Origin: Protea cynaroides
Taxonomy: Eukaryota > Streptophyta > Magnoliopsida > Proteales > Proteaceae
Length of the DNA stretch: 64,000 nt
Reading direction: 5' to 3'
Assembly (NCBI GenBank): GCA_028583415.1
Contig: CM053267.1
Span: 53,892,914 to 53,956,913 of the forward strand
Position 1 is the stretch's first letter. Each line of letters starts with the position of its first letter. Position numbers and translations under genes: made by a program. A model generated the notes under the pieces. That model ran no database searches. It was given only the letters and a program-made list of their open reading frames with translations, and was not told where the DNA came from. Shown in pieces: positions 1 to 12,890 of this stretch.

Positions 1-1194
1 GGATGGTCTATCGACCCTCGGTGCGACCCTCGGTGCACTCTGGTCCAATTTCCACTTTTTAATCCATTCTTCGTGTTTGGGGTCCTATGGCTTGCTTCCC
101 ACATTCACTCAACATTCATTCCATGGTCTAAAACCATGTATGATTCATCTAGATAGCTTTCGTGCATCCTCCCATGGTTTTCCATGAAAACCTAACCATG
201 GATGGATGGTTTGGGTTTCTCCGAAATCCTACACTCAATCATATCTAACCTAAGGTCCGCAGAAACTCATGGAATTAGTATCCATACCCGAGAAGATTAC
301 TTTCCTCCGCAATTTCTTCTCCTTTTTGCTAAGCCTCTTCCTAGCCTCCTTCTTCCTCTTTCCTTCTCTCTCTTTCTCTCAATTCAATTAGGGTTGTGAA
401 AGGAGTGAATATGGCTTAGGGACGTCCTTTAAATAGACTAGGAATGTCCTATAATAATCCCATTGAGATTTGGAAAGAATCCCAACCGAAAATTAGGAAA
501 TTTCCTAATTTCAGTTTCGTCGAAACCGAGGGTCGATGGGAGGGTCGATGATCCCGTCGACCCTAGGGTCTTTAAGTTGTCCGACCCTCCCTCAAAACCG
601 AGGGTCGATCTTTCCGGGGTTTGGGAGGTCCGACCCCGCTTAGGCTGGGTGTGCAACCCTCCCCTAGAATTAAGTGTTTTTGGGTCGATTTCATACACGG
701 ATCTCGATCTCCCTCATGCCCTTGGTCCATTTGACTCGACCATGATGGGTAAACCTGGTTCAAGGTGGTAAGACCGGGTTAGATTGACACGGGTCTTACA
801 GAAAGTGGCTTAGGGACGTCCTTTAAATAGAGTAGGAACATCCTAAAATAAGTCCCTTTGAGATTAGGAAAGAATCTCAATCGAAAATTAGGAAATTTCC
901 TAATTCTATTTTCTTACGGCAACCGAGGGTCGATGGGAGGGTCGATGATCCCGTCGACCCTAGGGTTCAAGATGTCCGACCCTCCCTTCAAAATTGAGGG
1001 TCTGACTTTCTGTCTTGGGAGGTCTGACCCTGCTTAGCTGGGTATGCGACCCTCCCATCAAATTAAGTGTTTTTGGGTCGATTTGATACCTGGGATCTTG
1101 ATCTTCTTCACGCCCTTGGTCCATTTGACTCGACCATGATGGGTAAACCTGGTTCAAGGTGGTAAGACCGGGTTAGATTGACACGGGTCTTACA
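1..1194 (-). mobile_element. Tekay-like Ty3/gypsy LTR, truncated by window start
   Basis: Read on the minus strand, the sequence starts TGTAAGACCCG at 1194, a terminus common in chromovirus (Tekay/Del) LTRs, and runs off the window at position 1. A TATA-like CTATTTAAAG lies on the minus strand near 428-437. GAGGGTC/GACCCTC motifs cluster on both sides of it (1-40 and 530-660). The adjoining integrase reading frame stops abruptly at 1195, short of the usual family C-terminus. This LTR may therefore be a separate insertion or a recombination product, not the original 3' LTR of the neighbouring element. Confidence 0.7.
413..1194. repeat. Tandem duplication of the LTR U3 end, period 394 bp
   Basis: Two units, 413-800 and 807-1194, begin with the same ggcttagggacgtcc and both end with the LTR terminus gacacgggtcttaca. 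Each unit carries TATA-like and GGGTCGA-rich sequence, so the LTR has doubled its upstream promoter half. The copies differ by scattered substitutions, so the duplication is not recent. Confidence 0.85.
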
Positions 1195-1199
1195 TGATG

Positions 1200-2260
1200 T
1201 ACCCTCCGACTAATAAGTTCGATTGGCACCATTTCAAGAGTTAAGTCTGCTATCACATCCGGTGGATCCGTAGTCAATACCTGTGATGGATCTCTAACGT
1301 ACTTCTTCAATAAAGACACTCAAAATACATTGTGCACACTAGACATGGATGACGGTAAAGCTAGTTGATATGCAACTTTTCTACGTTTCTCTAAAATTTT
1401 TATAACTCTGACATAACTTCCTATTCTTACCACACCGTTTCAAACCACGCATAAGTGACATCTTCAAAAATACTTTGCCACTTACGGTGAACTCAAGGTC
1501 TTGGCGTCTCTTCTGACAATCCTGGGCTGTCTTGACCCTTTTCTTTGATCTTGTCTGCTACTCGACAGGTTTCTTCAATAGACTCAAGTAGAATTCCTCG
1601 TTTTCCAACTTCATTCCAAAACAGAGGAGTTCAACACTTATATCGTACAATGCTTCATAAGTGACATCTATATGGTAGCTTGGTAGCAATGTCGATCAGT
1701 GGCAACTTCTCAATTCAAGCTCTTTTGAAAACAATTTCACAAGCTCAGAGAATTCCTCCTAGGATCTTTACCGTCTGCTCTGACTGTCTGTTGATTTGAG
1801 GGTGAAATACAGTACTAAACTTTAACTTTGTTCCCATCGCTTTTTGTAGTCCCTCCCAAAACTTCGAAGTAAAGCATGAGCCTCTAACCGACACCATGCT
1901 CTCAGGCATACCATTCAATCTGGTAATATTGTCCACATATAACTTAGCTACCCTTTCCAAAGCACACAAAGATTGTATAGCAATGAAACGAGTTGTCTTT
2001 ATAAGGTGATCAACAATCAACCAAACTGTGTTAACCGATCTAGAAGTCAGTGATAAACCGGTGACATAGTCCATTGTAATGTAGTTCCACTTCCAAGCTG
2101 ACTCCAATTGTGGTTGTAGTAAGCCTGGTAGTCTTTGTCTTTCAACTTTTACTTGTCAGTAGTTCAGACACTGGAACATGTATCTAACCACATTTGCCTC
2201 CATTTTCTTCCACCAATGTAATCTCTTCATGCTTTGGTATATTTTGTACTTCCAAGATGT
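1200..2260 (-). pseudogene. Gypsy integrase remnant
   Basis: The longest open piece (1745-2107) encodes an integrase core with the MDYVTGL motif around the first catalytic Asp. The second Asp, normally in an SDRG-type motif, is replaced by Val (VSVRGSCF), so the enzyme could not be active. The QSEQT motif keeps the glutamate. Downstream, 1200-1480 reads as the C-terminal LPSSMSSVHNVF...VSLLKKYVRDPS region in a broken frame and stops at the LTR junction. Confidence 0.8.
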
Positions 2261-2639
2261 ACCCAATACGGAATGGAATGGGCTTCTAGTATTATTTTGT
2301 ATCTAAGATCCGAGTTTTTCACTTTCAGGTATGCATAATCATCCTCTGTATCTCAAGACCTTCTTCGCATCCAATGTAAGTTAGGTTAGGTTTTCCTTTC
2401 CCTAAATCTTTTTGCACCGCTCTTGGATACGGATCTAACAAAATTACTGCTTTTACTTCGTTCATTAAATCAGAGACGATCTTTAACGCTGCGAACGCAA
2501 GCTTTCGCAGCGAGAAACTATTGCTCTATAAATTCATCCATAACTTCTCGCTCAATTGGATCGTCACAAGTTTTTATTATATGTTTCTCTTCTACTAAAT
2601 TTGAATTATTGTTGTGAAACATAAGGCAGCATTTATACT

Positions 2640-3900
2640 AGGTCCTTCTTTAGACTTCATATTTCCCTTTTTGCTCAAGGCTTCAGCTACCACATTAGCT
2701 TGCTCAGGTGACACTAAATATCACGGTTTTAATCTGTTGAGAGTTTCAACCATATTCTTAGCCTCATGTTCAACTCTTTCTAGGTGAGGAGATAAGTAAA
2801 CTCTTGTAATCCAATTTATCTGAAATTCTTCTCCGTATAGATAATGTTTCCAAGTCTTAATTGCATGATTCACCACCGCTAACTCCAAGTCATGAGTAAG
2901 GTAACTCTTCTCATGCTCTTTCAGTTACCTTAAAGCACATGCAATCGCTTGTTCTCCTTCCATCAACCTGCATCCTAGACCCAATCCAGAAGCATCGGTC
3001 TATAGGGTAACAGGTTTCCCTAGTGCCAGAATGATCAAGATGGGAGATGATATCAACTTTACTTTTAGAATCTAGAAACATTCCTTACACTTATCAGTCT
3101 CAATAAACTATTCTCCTTTCCTAGTCAGCTTGGTAATAGGTACGACGATTCTAGAGTAGTCCTCCATGAATCGTCTGTAATAACCAGCTAAACCCAAGAA
3201 TTTTTAATCTTTGCAACGTTCTTAGGCGCTTCTCACCATACGATTTCTTCTATCTTACTGGGATCCACTTTAATCCCTTCTAACGTAACTACGTGGCCCA
3301 AGAAGATCATTTTGTTTAACCCAATCTCATACTTCTTGGACTTGGCATAAAGCTTCTCCCTTCTCAACCATTGTAAGGCTGCTCTAAGGTCCATTATATG
3401 AGTCGCTTTGCACTTTGGAATAAACCAAAATATCATCGATAAAAATTATGACCGACAGATCCAACATGTCATGAAACACTCGGTTCATCAGCTCCATAAA
3501 AGATGAAAGGACATTGATTAATCCAAATGACATAACCAGGGACTCATAATGCCCGTACCTGGTTCTGAAAGTCGTCTTCAGATTGTTACTATCTTTAATC
3601 TTCAATTGATGATACTCCACCCAAGGTCAAGCTTGGAGAATACCTTTGCACCTTGTAACTGATCGAACAAGTGATTAATCTGTAGCAATGGATATCAATT
3701 CTTTATGGTGAGCTCGTTCAATTTTTGATAGTCTATACACAGCCTAACACTATCGTTCTTCTTTACAAATAGCACTGTTACTTCCCGTAATGAAATACTT
3801 GGCTGATTAGATCCTTTGTCTAATAACTCCTATAGTTGAGTCTGCAGTTCCTTCAACTCTATAGGAGCTACTCTATAAGGTGCCTTTGACACAGGTGCCA
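2640..3900 (-). pseudogene. Gypsy reverse transcriptase and RNase H remnant
   Basis: Minus-strand pieces at 3384-3620 and 3233-3436 contain the RT active-site motif FIDDILVYS and the following FLGHVVTLEGIKVDPSKIEE stretch. RNase H-like sequence (SYLTHDLELAVVNHAIKTWK) follows at 2790-2940, and a NVVAEALSKK motif near 2690. Frameshifts at about 3390 and several stops separate the pieces. The RT Asp pair is intact locally, but no continuous polyprotein exists. Confidence 0.85.
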
Positions 3901-5639
3901 ACCCTGGTACAAGTCGATAACGAACTCGGTTACAAGATCAGGTAGCAACCCGAGTAAGTTTATTGGAAACACATCAGGAAATTTTTGCATCACATCAATA
4001 TCTTTCATCTGTGGTGCTTCTTCGGTAACGTCCACCACAGTACCATATATCCAACTCCTTTCTTTTCAAGGCATCTCTTCGCCTTTAGTGCAGAAAAGAT
4101 AAGCTTCTGCTTCATATGCAACATGCTTCCCATAAAACTAAATTATGTGCCATCTTTGTTCTTAAATGATAGCCTATTCTATGCACATAACTACTTTTAG
4201 AGTGTTGAGACAACCAATTTGTCCTCAAAATGACGTCAAAGTCTGTCATCTCAAGTCAAATTAGGTTGCATGTAAATTTCGTCCATCCATACAATTTGAA
4301 CATTGTTCATAACACTTATCTAATACAGTATTTAGTTCAAAAGGGCTTGAACTAGCAAAATCTGATTTAAAGGTCTTAATGGCACGTCTAACCCCTTTTT
4401 ACCTATTAGTTTTTCAAAGACTATCGTCAATAATCTCGTATTGCACTCATTAGTTTACATCTCTTTTATTATTGCTAATTTTACCCTGGTCTCTCTTTCA
4501 TACGTCTCGATCAACATCTTTGGATTGGTTACTCTCTACATATCCAACATGTTTACTTATAAGCATTAGGAGATATGCTTAAAATTTCATTATTTTTCCC
4601 AAACTCTCTTGGTCTTTACTCAATCCTCTTATTGGACATTGGGAATAACTAAGTATTACTTATACTAATCTGAATACTATCAATACCATGATTTTCGACT
4701 CCATCCTTGTATCTACTCTTAGATATGCTTTTTGAAATCTTCTTCCTTGTCAAAATTCATGCCGATATAGTCATCTTTAATTCTATTTAAGCGTTATCTA
4801 TTTCTTTACTTGCTTCTCTTGGTAGTTCTCACTTCTTGCTCATGCGTTCTTTTACAAACCATGACTCCTATCCATCTAGCAATCTTAAAACAGATTCTCC
4901 ATTACTTCATCTGAGGTTTCTTGGCTATAGAGATTATTCTAAATTCAATCGTCTTCCCTTCAATAATTCCTTTATTAACTAAACATCTTATCAACGAAGA
5001 TTAAAAATGTAAGAATCAGAATGTTTATCTAAAAGTAATTCATTTCCTTCTTTCAAATTGAGTATATTGATGAATACTTGTTTTATCTAGTGTACCTAGG
5101 TTTAAAGGATCAAGAGTAAATCTATGGTATCCGGACCAACAACCAAGGACGTTAGGTTACAAGGTGGTCCGAATACATGGAAATAAAGGTTTTATAGCTC
5201 TTAGCTTAATGGTTACAGGTTCTATCGAGTATATAATGTCATTGGTCAAGCCACTAAGAGAATAAATCTGGAGAAAATTTTTGGTACGTCAATAACTCAT
5301 GTATAAAATAAAAAAGATGTACATTCAAAATAATTAAACCTTTTTGTCCATCCAATTCAAACTCTGTTCATGTTGTTGATCATGAGAGTAGCTTGGTATA
5401 ATTAGGACTAATTCTAAATATACAATATATATAATCCCAATTGACAGGTTGAATCAAGAAGGTATCCTGTCAAGGCACAAGAATTTAAAATTAGGCATGT
5501 GCATCCTCTATAATCATAAGGGTAAGTCAACGATGAACCGCATCCTATATACACATGTCTAGTTATATAGCCACAATAGATTTGATCCCTTGCTAAAAAC
5601 GTCTAAGGCTTCATCTTCAAAAAACATTCATCAATCCTT

Positions 5640-6310
5640 GTCAGATCATTCTACCATGAGGCAACTATCTCATACATCAGTGGTTGATAAAGGTAACCAC
5701 CTTGATACACTGCTTGTTGTGCACTAAGCTTCTGCACTGGGGTGTGCATTACTGGGATCTGCTGTATAGTAGGTACTATTTTATGGCTAACATGTGCTGG
5801 AGGTGCAGTGTTGCTACCAACAAGTACTGTACTTTGTCTGACCCAGAGTTGTTGGTATAACATTGGCAACTTGGGTAGCAATTCCCATAATAACTTGTAT
5901 AGTCGGTATCATCTGTTGTTGCTCTTATATTTTGCAAGGGCCAAGTTCATTACAATCGTAGCCAAGGTGCTTGGTAGTCCAAGTGGATTGGCTGGAGTGG
6001 TCTAGTTGTTCACCCCTTTGACTTACTCCAGTCTAATTATCATTATTTGACATCTGCTAAGATGGATTCTCATTACCCATTCTAGACCTAGATAGTGGTG
6101 GGTCCGGTTACAACCTCTTCTTAATGCTCAGCAGGCAGTGGATCAGTGTGGTGGATCTCACTCTGAGTCTCCATGTCACCTAGGAGTATAGCTTTATCTT
6201 CTTTCATAGTTAGTCTTATTTTTGGTGTATGACCATTGTTCTCCTATCTTTGTTGGATTTGACCTAAGATTTTTCCCTTTACCTCTGCAGGGATTTAGGC
6301 GTTATTAGCC
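5640..6310 (-). pseudogene. Probable gypsy gag remnant
   Basis: This lies just inside the primer-binding site, where gag is expected. A short Gln- and Pro-rich open piece (5651-5881) has the composition of chromovirus gag N-termini but no clear CCHC knuckle. The assignment rests on position more than on sequence. Confidence 0.4.
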
Positions 6311-6688
6311 ATTTTCTTTCTTCCTCTGTCATACATCGAGTTTTACATCTTGTGAGTACCAATCGATATTTTAGTTTTTTGCTTTACGGATGCTCCCTTC
6401 TTGCAACTGTACTATATCCTTTGTATACTCAGGCAACCATCCGACTGGTAGACCGTACCACATGTTATTTATTTATTAAGATACATTTAAATTTTCTTTT
6501 CCTTCTATTTGTCTATACATATGGTTTCACCTTTTAAATCTACATTATTGTCTTATTTAAGTTCTGTCTCTACCAACACAGGTGCTTATGGTGTGTTTGT
6601 ATAAAAGCTTTTAAATTTAACCTTAGTTCATGACTCTTGTGGAAGTATTCAAGTTTGATGGGTAAACCTGAGAGGTCTGATACCAAGC

Positions 6689-9162
6689 TGTCATACCTCA
6701 ATTCTAGACTAACCAGTGGCGTAATGAACCATCATAAAACTAACTGTTCAAATTAGGATCTCGTATAGGTCGTGCCAATCATGTTAAACCAAAATACATT
6801 TCATAGTAATAATCATATATAATAACTAAATAACAAAAATCTTATTAATAATGAACTAAGAGTCTACAGTGATAATTAAATATTTAACAAATTATCTTCA
6901 AGAACCAAAGCATAAATATAACAAACTATTACAAATCCCATAAGTCAAACACGAAAAATAGAACATTGAAGCACAACTCAGTGGAGACACTCGCTTAACG
7001 AGTCATATTCATCATGCATAGCTTGCACGTCCATAGCCGCCACATGTCCATATGTTGGCATATTCATGTAATCTTCAACCGTAACACCTGCAACATCAGA
7101 AACTAAAAAGAATTTTATACACAAGGGTCAGCTCTCCAACTTGAGCTCAGTTAGTGAACAAAATAATGCAACAAACATATGCATGTATTCAATTCATATC
7201 TTTGGTCTAGTTTTAAGTTTGCAATATGCTATAGAAAGGTTTAGCGGCTACCGCACCTCTATACATGAGTGTATGAATCCGCCCAATAGATCAAATACCA
7301 TTGTTGTCCCACATACACCCACCATGGAATAGAGATAGAGTTAAAGTGTCAGGATCACACATCGCTAATACTTCCCCTGATGTCCTACCTATACCAACAC
7401 GTAAGCCCCTGTTGGTGAGGGTTTACAAACTGGACTCACAACTAACCAATCCTAATACCATCTAATGTATCCAAGGCCTCACCCCAGCATCCCTCAATAC
7501 ATTCATAAAGATAGAGCTAAGGCCCCCCGGTAGAGTCAAAGACCACACAGTCCGAGACCACCTCCCCTGATGCCCTACGACGTAATAGTTTTGCTAAGGT
7601 AATGGCGATACAACGATGTCAGTGGACAAGACTTGAGTAGAGATAGAGCTAGAGTCTGGTGACCAGACTGAACCACAATGCCACATCCTCTCCCTGATGC
7701 TCCACTAGCATCCAACAAACTAACCACATGTACAATCACATGCCTATTCCTAGCATCATCATCATCATGTTATAAATAAACAGAAATAAATATGCATGAG
7801 CAGAATATAATAGTAATATTAGATGATATGTGAGATGCACATTACAAGCACATAAGCATAGAAGCATTTATTGTATTAGACAAATAAAATAAAATAGTTT
7901 ATTATTATCCAATTAGTTTAGGTCTTGTTTCCTCACCTTTGATTGATATTTGTTCCTCTCCCAAGCTTTGGAAGTTACTTTGAATCCATTGGAAACCTAA
8001 ACAATTAATGTATTTAAGTTAAGATTCTAGTTTACCAAGTTACAGTAGTCAAAAACCTTGTTTGGTATCAAAATATACTTGTTGTTATCGTGTGGTCGCA
8101 GGTGTGGTCGAACCTGTGGTCTTAGTATATGCGACCACACACTATGTGGTGAACCCCTATGGTCCCATATCATGCGACCATAGCATGTGACCACACGATT
8201 CTGGGAAACTTCCCGAATAGCTGTGGTCGACTCTCTGGTCACCCTGTGGTCGACCATAGCTGTGACCATATGAAGTTTGGTTGATTTTTTACTTCTCATA
8301 CGAGTTCCTCCTCTTAGCTTATCAATGGGATTCACCCTAAGATCATTCTATGGTCTTTAATCATAATTTATCCTTATCAATTATCCCTAACCTATTCTCT
8401 TATGATTTTCCTTAGAAATTCTATAATCGAAATTGTTACATTAGATTCAACACATCAACTTGATGAGAAAGAACCTATCCCATTTGATCTAACATTACAA
8501 AGACAGGTTCATACCTTAAGCTTGCTATAAAGAGATAGAATTCTTCTTTGTAAAACCTTTCCCCAAGCTTTCCTCTCCTTCTCTTCTTCTCTTTCTCTTC
8601 CTCTCTCTTTATCTCTTAGGTTTAGGGTGTGATATTGATTCAAAAGAATAAAATAGAGTAAAGGGACATCCTTTATGTAGAGGAAAAACCTCTATATAGA
8701 GTCATCTTTCAGTTAGGAAAGAGTCCTCCTCAAATTAGAAAAGTTTTCTAAACACAGAGTCGATTCAACATCGTACAGTCACACGTGTGGTCGCAGAATC
8801 CATCGATCACACGTCCCAAATATGCTACCACACGTTGTGCAGTCTCATGTGTGTGGTCTCATGGTCGACCACACATATCGACCACACATTTGACCACACC
8901 CCTAAAAAATGCAACCACACCCTTAAAAAATGCCACCACACGTCTATTTTTTACTGGTCTCACTTCTTTTATGGTGTGGTCAACCATACCAGTTCAGGTA
9001 GTCGACCACACACTCAAACATCATTATTTTTTTGGTCGATTTGCTTGCTTAGCCTTGTGGTTTCTTCACACGATTGATCCACTCGATTCGGCTATGATAG
9101 GAAGACCAGTCACGACATGAGAACGTAAGGTTAAACCAGCTTTGTGGTGTGCAGGTCTTATA
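6689..9162 (-). mobile_element. 5' LTR of the Tekay-like element (2474 bp)
   Basis: The plus-strand left end is tgtcatacctcaattc; the right end is gcaggtcttata, a mutated form of ...cttaca. On the minus strand it ends GGTATGACA, then the primer site TTGGTATCAGACC follows. A TATA-like ctatatagag lies at 8691-8700. Dense GTGTGGTC/GACCACAC motifs occur in two blocks, 8087-8280 downstream and 8780-9010 upstream of the TATA. The large size is typical of Tekay LTRs. Confidence 0.8.
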
Positions 9163-9507
9163 GATACGGTTCTAGATCGGTACAAGGAAAAATGCATTAC
9201 TATTACCATACCATGCCCGTAGAAAAATGGTTTTCTCATACCATTACCGTACTAGTTTGGTACAGTTTTTAACTGGTACTAAATACAGTCTTTATCAGGT
9301 ATGAAAAATGATTCTAATGCAGTACAAACTATGGTTCTAACTCGTACGAAATATGATTCTACTACAATGTGGGTCAGTGGAGTGCGTGTGTGTGATATGG
9401 TATATGAATGGTATATAAATTAGTATAAAAATAAATACAGAAAAATTATATATCGTTGATATATCAGTCAAATATTTTACTAGTCCTTGGATATACCAGG
9501 TAGCCTT
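9163..9507 (+). repeat. Dispersed GGTAC-rich repeat, copy 1 (5'-truncated)
   Basis: The block acaaggaaaaatgcatt, the following tggttttctcatacc and repeated 'ggtacgaaatacgattctaa'-like phrases match the later copies at 33452-34100 and 35693-36510. The LTR ending at 9162 abuts it, so the front half present in the other copies is missing. Non-coding, probably a non-autonomous DNA transposon. Confidence 0.6.
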
Positions 9508-9567
9508 TTTTTTTTTTTTGGGTAAGTAGATGATTTAATTAAACCTAAAAGAAAAGGAGAGCACAAC

Positions 9568-11726
9568 TGTCACATCCCAATTCCGACTGAACCAGAAGTG
9601 TGAGTGAACCGTCTCCAAACCACGGTTCACACCAGGATCTCAATAGACCGTGTCAACTAATCATTTCAAGCAGTCTAACTTAATCAGAAAATAATTACAT
9701 AACAGCGAAAAATAGTAGATGAATGAACTGAGTACTATGTTGTAATTAAAATAAATATTTAAATTATTCCATCATTCACAAAATTTAAATAATAAATATT
9801 ACATTGTATTAAAAGAAAATAACCCATCACTGAAGGAAAACACAGAATGAGCACTCGCATGATGCATCATGCTTGTCCTCTACTGTCTGTGTATCCAGGG
9901 CAGCAATCGTACTGTAAGTTGGGGTAGTCATGAAGTCCTCGATGGTATACCTTGCATCAAGATCTGAAAAAAATAGAATATATATTTGGGTGAGCTCACA
10001 ACTTAGCTCAGTAAGTACAAGACCAATGTAACATACAAAATGCATGAGATAACATTACAATTTGGGTCAGGTTTAACTTGCAAAGTGCTATGATAAGGTT
10101 TGACGGCCACCGCACCTCCATGCACGAGAGTGTGAGCACACCCAACAGTCAGGCACCTACCACACTACTGTTGTTGCCTCACATCACTCACTCCGGTATA
10201 GAGATAGGGCTCGAGTCTGGCGGCAGGATGAACCACAATCCCACGTCCTCCCCCTGATACCCTACACCGTACCAATACCTAAACCCCTATTGGCAAGGGC
10301 TTGCAAGTGGGTTTCGTTTCTAGCCAGTCCTATATGTCAATACAGTATCTATGGCCCTACCCCAGCACGACTCTCTATGACATAGAGATAGGGCTCGAGT
10401 CTGGCGGACAGGATGAACCACAATCCCACGTCCTCCCCCTGATACCCTATTAGCACCAAGTCTGTTAAGGTAGATGGCGATACGAAAAAGGTGTTAGTGT
10501 GTGGATATATCCAGGGCTCCACTCCCCTTCACATTCCACACACCAACTAAAAACATACACATGCCTAAACATTCAACAACCTAGCATATGAAATGCATGA
10601 ATAGATAATAATAATTTAACAACTACATGGCATGTGAAATGCACAAACATCAAGCAAGCAATACAGATACAAATTTAATCACAAAGGTTTACTGTTATTT
10701 AATTAATTAGGATTTGGGGTCTTGTCCCTTACCTGACATGTGATAATTATTCTGTTCTGTGTCATAGGATCTACTCACGCTGTCTACAAGTCCTACATAG
10801 TCATACCCATAAGTTAGAATTCATTTGTTAAGGTCACAGCTGGTCAAAACCATATTTGGTCAAGCAAACAAGGATCGGAAGGCATACCGGTCGCAGTACC
10901 GGTTTCAGTAGAGTGAGACCGGTATGTGCAACCGGTATATACCGATCGCGGTACGTGAGACCGATATGTGCCTGCGGTATATACCGCAAGCCCATACCGC
11001 AGGACCTTGTGTCCAACCGGTATGTTCCGCGGTTTGGATCCGAGAACCCGATCTCGGATCTCCCTTCCTCGTTGGTCATCGACTTGGTTTCTAGGATTTC
11101 TCCTAACCCACTCTAAGGTCCAAATACTCTATTGGCCTTCTAGGTTACGACTAGAACGCCGTATCATACCAGATTAGATCTAAACAATAAAACTAGGCTT
11201 TATTAAAAGTCCTAGGATTTTGGATCGCTGCGCCGTCTCACGGCTCTGATAAAAAATCCTATCATTACTAAGAGGATTGAGCACTTACCGGCGGTGTTTG
11301 TCGATTGGCGGCGTGCTCCTCCAACGGAAATCCTCTTCTTGAGCGGTCTCCTCCCTCCTTGCTCCTTCTCAGATCTCTTCCAGACGGCTAGGGTTTTGAG
11401 AAGGATCAAAGGAGGTTTAAGGGGTCTATTAATAGTGGGAGACCGTTCTAGGAAGGTCTCCCACGGTTAGAAACCTTCCAAATTTTGATTCGGAGTATGG
11501 GACCCGCTGGAGTCCGTCACCAATCGAAATTGCTCATACCGGTCTCACTGAGTCAGACCGAAATACTGAGACCGGTATGTAAAAATTTATATTTTTACAC
11601 CTGGTTCTCCTACCTGAAACCTGTGGTTCGTCACCCGACTTCGTCTTCCGATCCGATTACGATTGGGAGACCTATCATCATATAGAACCATGAGTTAGAC
11701 CGGATTTTCAGAACATGGTTCTTACA
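9568..11726 (-). mobile_element. Solo LTR, Tekay-like (2159 bp), TSD ACAAC
   Basis: Left end tgtcacatcccaattcc, right end ...atggttcttaca; on the minus strand it begins TGTAAGAACC and ends TGTGACA. Identical acaac flanks at 9563-9567 and 11727-11731 show a complete insertion reduced to one LTR. It has the same plan as the LTR at 6689-9162 but little shared sequence. ACCGGTAT-type motifs are clustered at 10870-11035 and again at 11538-11580, on either side of a TATA-like region near 11426-11436. Confidence 0.92.
10200..10450. repeat. Internal duplicated block in the solo LTR
   Basis: The phrase gagatagggctcgagtctgg, followed by a block ending in tcctccccctgataccctac, occurs at about 10200 and again at about 10384, a ~185-bp tandem duplication. 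The LTR at 6689-9162 has the equivalent phrase (agagatagagct...) at three places (7330, 7508, 7640), so the motif is ancestral to both LTRs. Confidence 0.7.
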
Positions 11727-11825
11727 ACAACACACCTCCACTAGGAGAGCGAACTCTTAGAAGAGGACCAAAACAACAGAAAAGATCGATGTGAAAGACC
11801 AACCTCCAATGAAGAGGGAAAAAAC

Positions 11826-12274
11826 TGTTAGATATTATTAAGCTTAGGTTTTCAACCAAACCCGTCCCAATCCATACAGGAACCCTAAAATACAATGGAG
11901 ATATCATTAACTATGAATCATAAAGACATACTTGTCTATGGAGAAATCGATTCCCGTATGCTCAAGACACTCCAAGCTTTGAACAAAATCCCTCAGCTAC
12001 AGTCTTCTACAGCCTCCAGAGGATATCCTTATGTCTCTTGCTAATGGGTACAGAGAGAACTTGACTAACTGTGACTGTGGTGACTCTAATCCAATATTTA
12101 TAGAATACTATTATAACCCTAAAACCCTTCCTACAATAGAATTAGGGTTACCAAACCTATCTCACTATATCATACTATATGACGAACCAAACCAAATAGG
12201 TTCTACCGTGTCAATCAGACTCCTACTGAATAACTAGTTTAGGTAATTAATTAAGCTCACATAAAAGTCTAACA
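11826..12274 (-). mobile_element. Solo copia LTR (449 bp), TSD AAAAC
   Basis: Left end tgttagatattatt, right end aagtctaaca, flanked by aaaac at 11821-11825 and 12275-12279. On the minus strand it begins TGTTAGACTTTTATGTGAGC. Its layout (cttctacagcctcc..., TATA-like tatttata near 12100) resembles the 432-bp LTRs of the copia element at 13969-20484, so it belongs to a sister family. Inserted in the LINE remnant. Confidence 0.92.
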
Positions 12275-12890
12275 AAAACTCCCTCCACCAAGGATACGAA
12301 TAAGGACTCATGGATCCATTACAAGACTACAAAGTTTAAAACTACAGCTTAAGAACTGCATCCTCTGGTTTGGATTTTCCATCCCAATCCATCGTGAGAT
12401 TAATGCTCGAGCAATCCTCAACAAATAATTCAATGCGGGGATCCCCAGAAGATGAGTTGGAAATTAATCTTCCTTGCAAGCCAGGCCACCTCTTCTCTCT
12501 CTTTATCCAAGGAACAAAACTGATATGCATCATCCTTAGGATTAGCATACCACGACTCTTCAGGAAGAGAATCACCATCTCCCTCCCCAATCGAGAGAGA
12601 GACATCATGAATGGATGCCAACAGGGACAGATCTAAGGGCTTGGATAGAGGGGGAATCAAGTATCGACTTCGCTCAGATTCTCGACTGGGAACAGCTGGC
12701 CGAAGAGAGATATTTACAGCACTCTTAGCCTGCACAAACCTACCCTCTTCCCTAAGGAAACCATCATCACTGACCGACAGGTTGGAGGGAGGCAGGATTG
12801 CCAGGGGGGTTAGGTCAGGGGACAGATGAGAAAGGGCATGGGAAATGGCATCAGCTGGATTGGTCGACTTAAAACCAGGAGACGATTGGT

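Larger units (their letters stand above)
1195..6688 (-). mobile_element. Internal region of decayed Tekay-like gypsy element
   Basis: On the minus strand the order from the primer site at 6688 downward is gag remnant, protease, RT, RNase H, integrase, as in Ty3/gypsy elements. The primer site (plus strand tctgatacca, 6677-6685 region) pairs with initiator tRNA-Met and lies beside the LTR that starts at 6689. Protease-RT linker sequence is recognisable at about 3850-4270. Many stops and frameshifts break every frame, so the element is inactive. Between about 4300 and 5650 I see only AT-rich, unreadable sequence. Confidence 0.8.
9508..12890 (-). mobile_element. Decayed LINE (L1-like) 3' part, split by two solo LTRs
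   Basis: The plus strand shows a T-run at 9508-9520 followed by gggtaagtagatgattt, the usual look of a minus-strand L1 3' end with poly(A). Removing the two solo LTRs (9568-11726 and 11826-12274, each with its target duplication) joins 9508-9567, 11732-11825 and 12280 onward into one block. The minus strand of 12340-12840 reads as a broken hydrophilic protein with three-frame jumps, possibly LINE ORF1 or spacer. No RT motif was seen. The left limit near 12890 is approximate. Confidence 0.45.

Noticed and set aside
1..1194. Calling this the matching 3' LTR of the Tekay-like element
   Set aside because: It differs greatly from the 6689-9162 LTR and cuts into the integrase frame, so common origin in one insertion is not supported.
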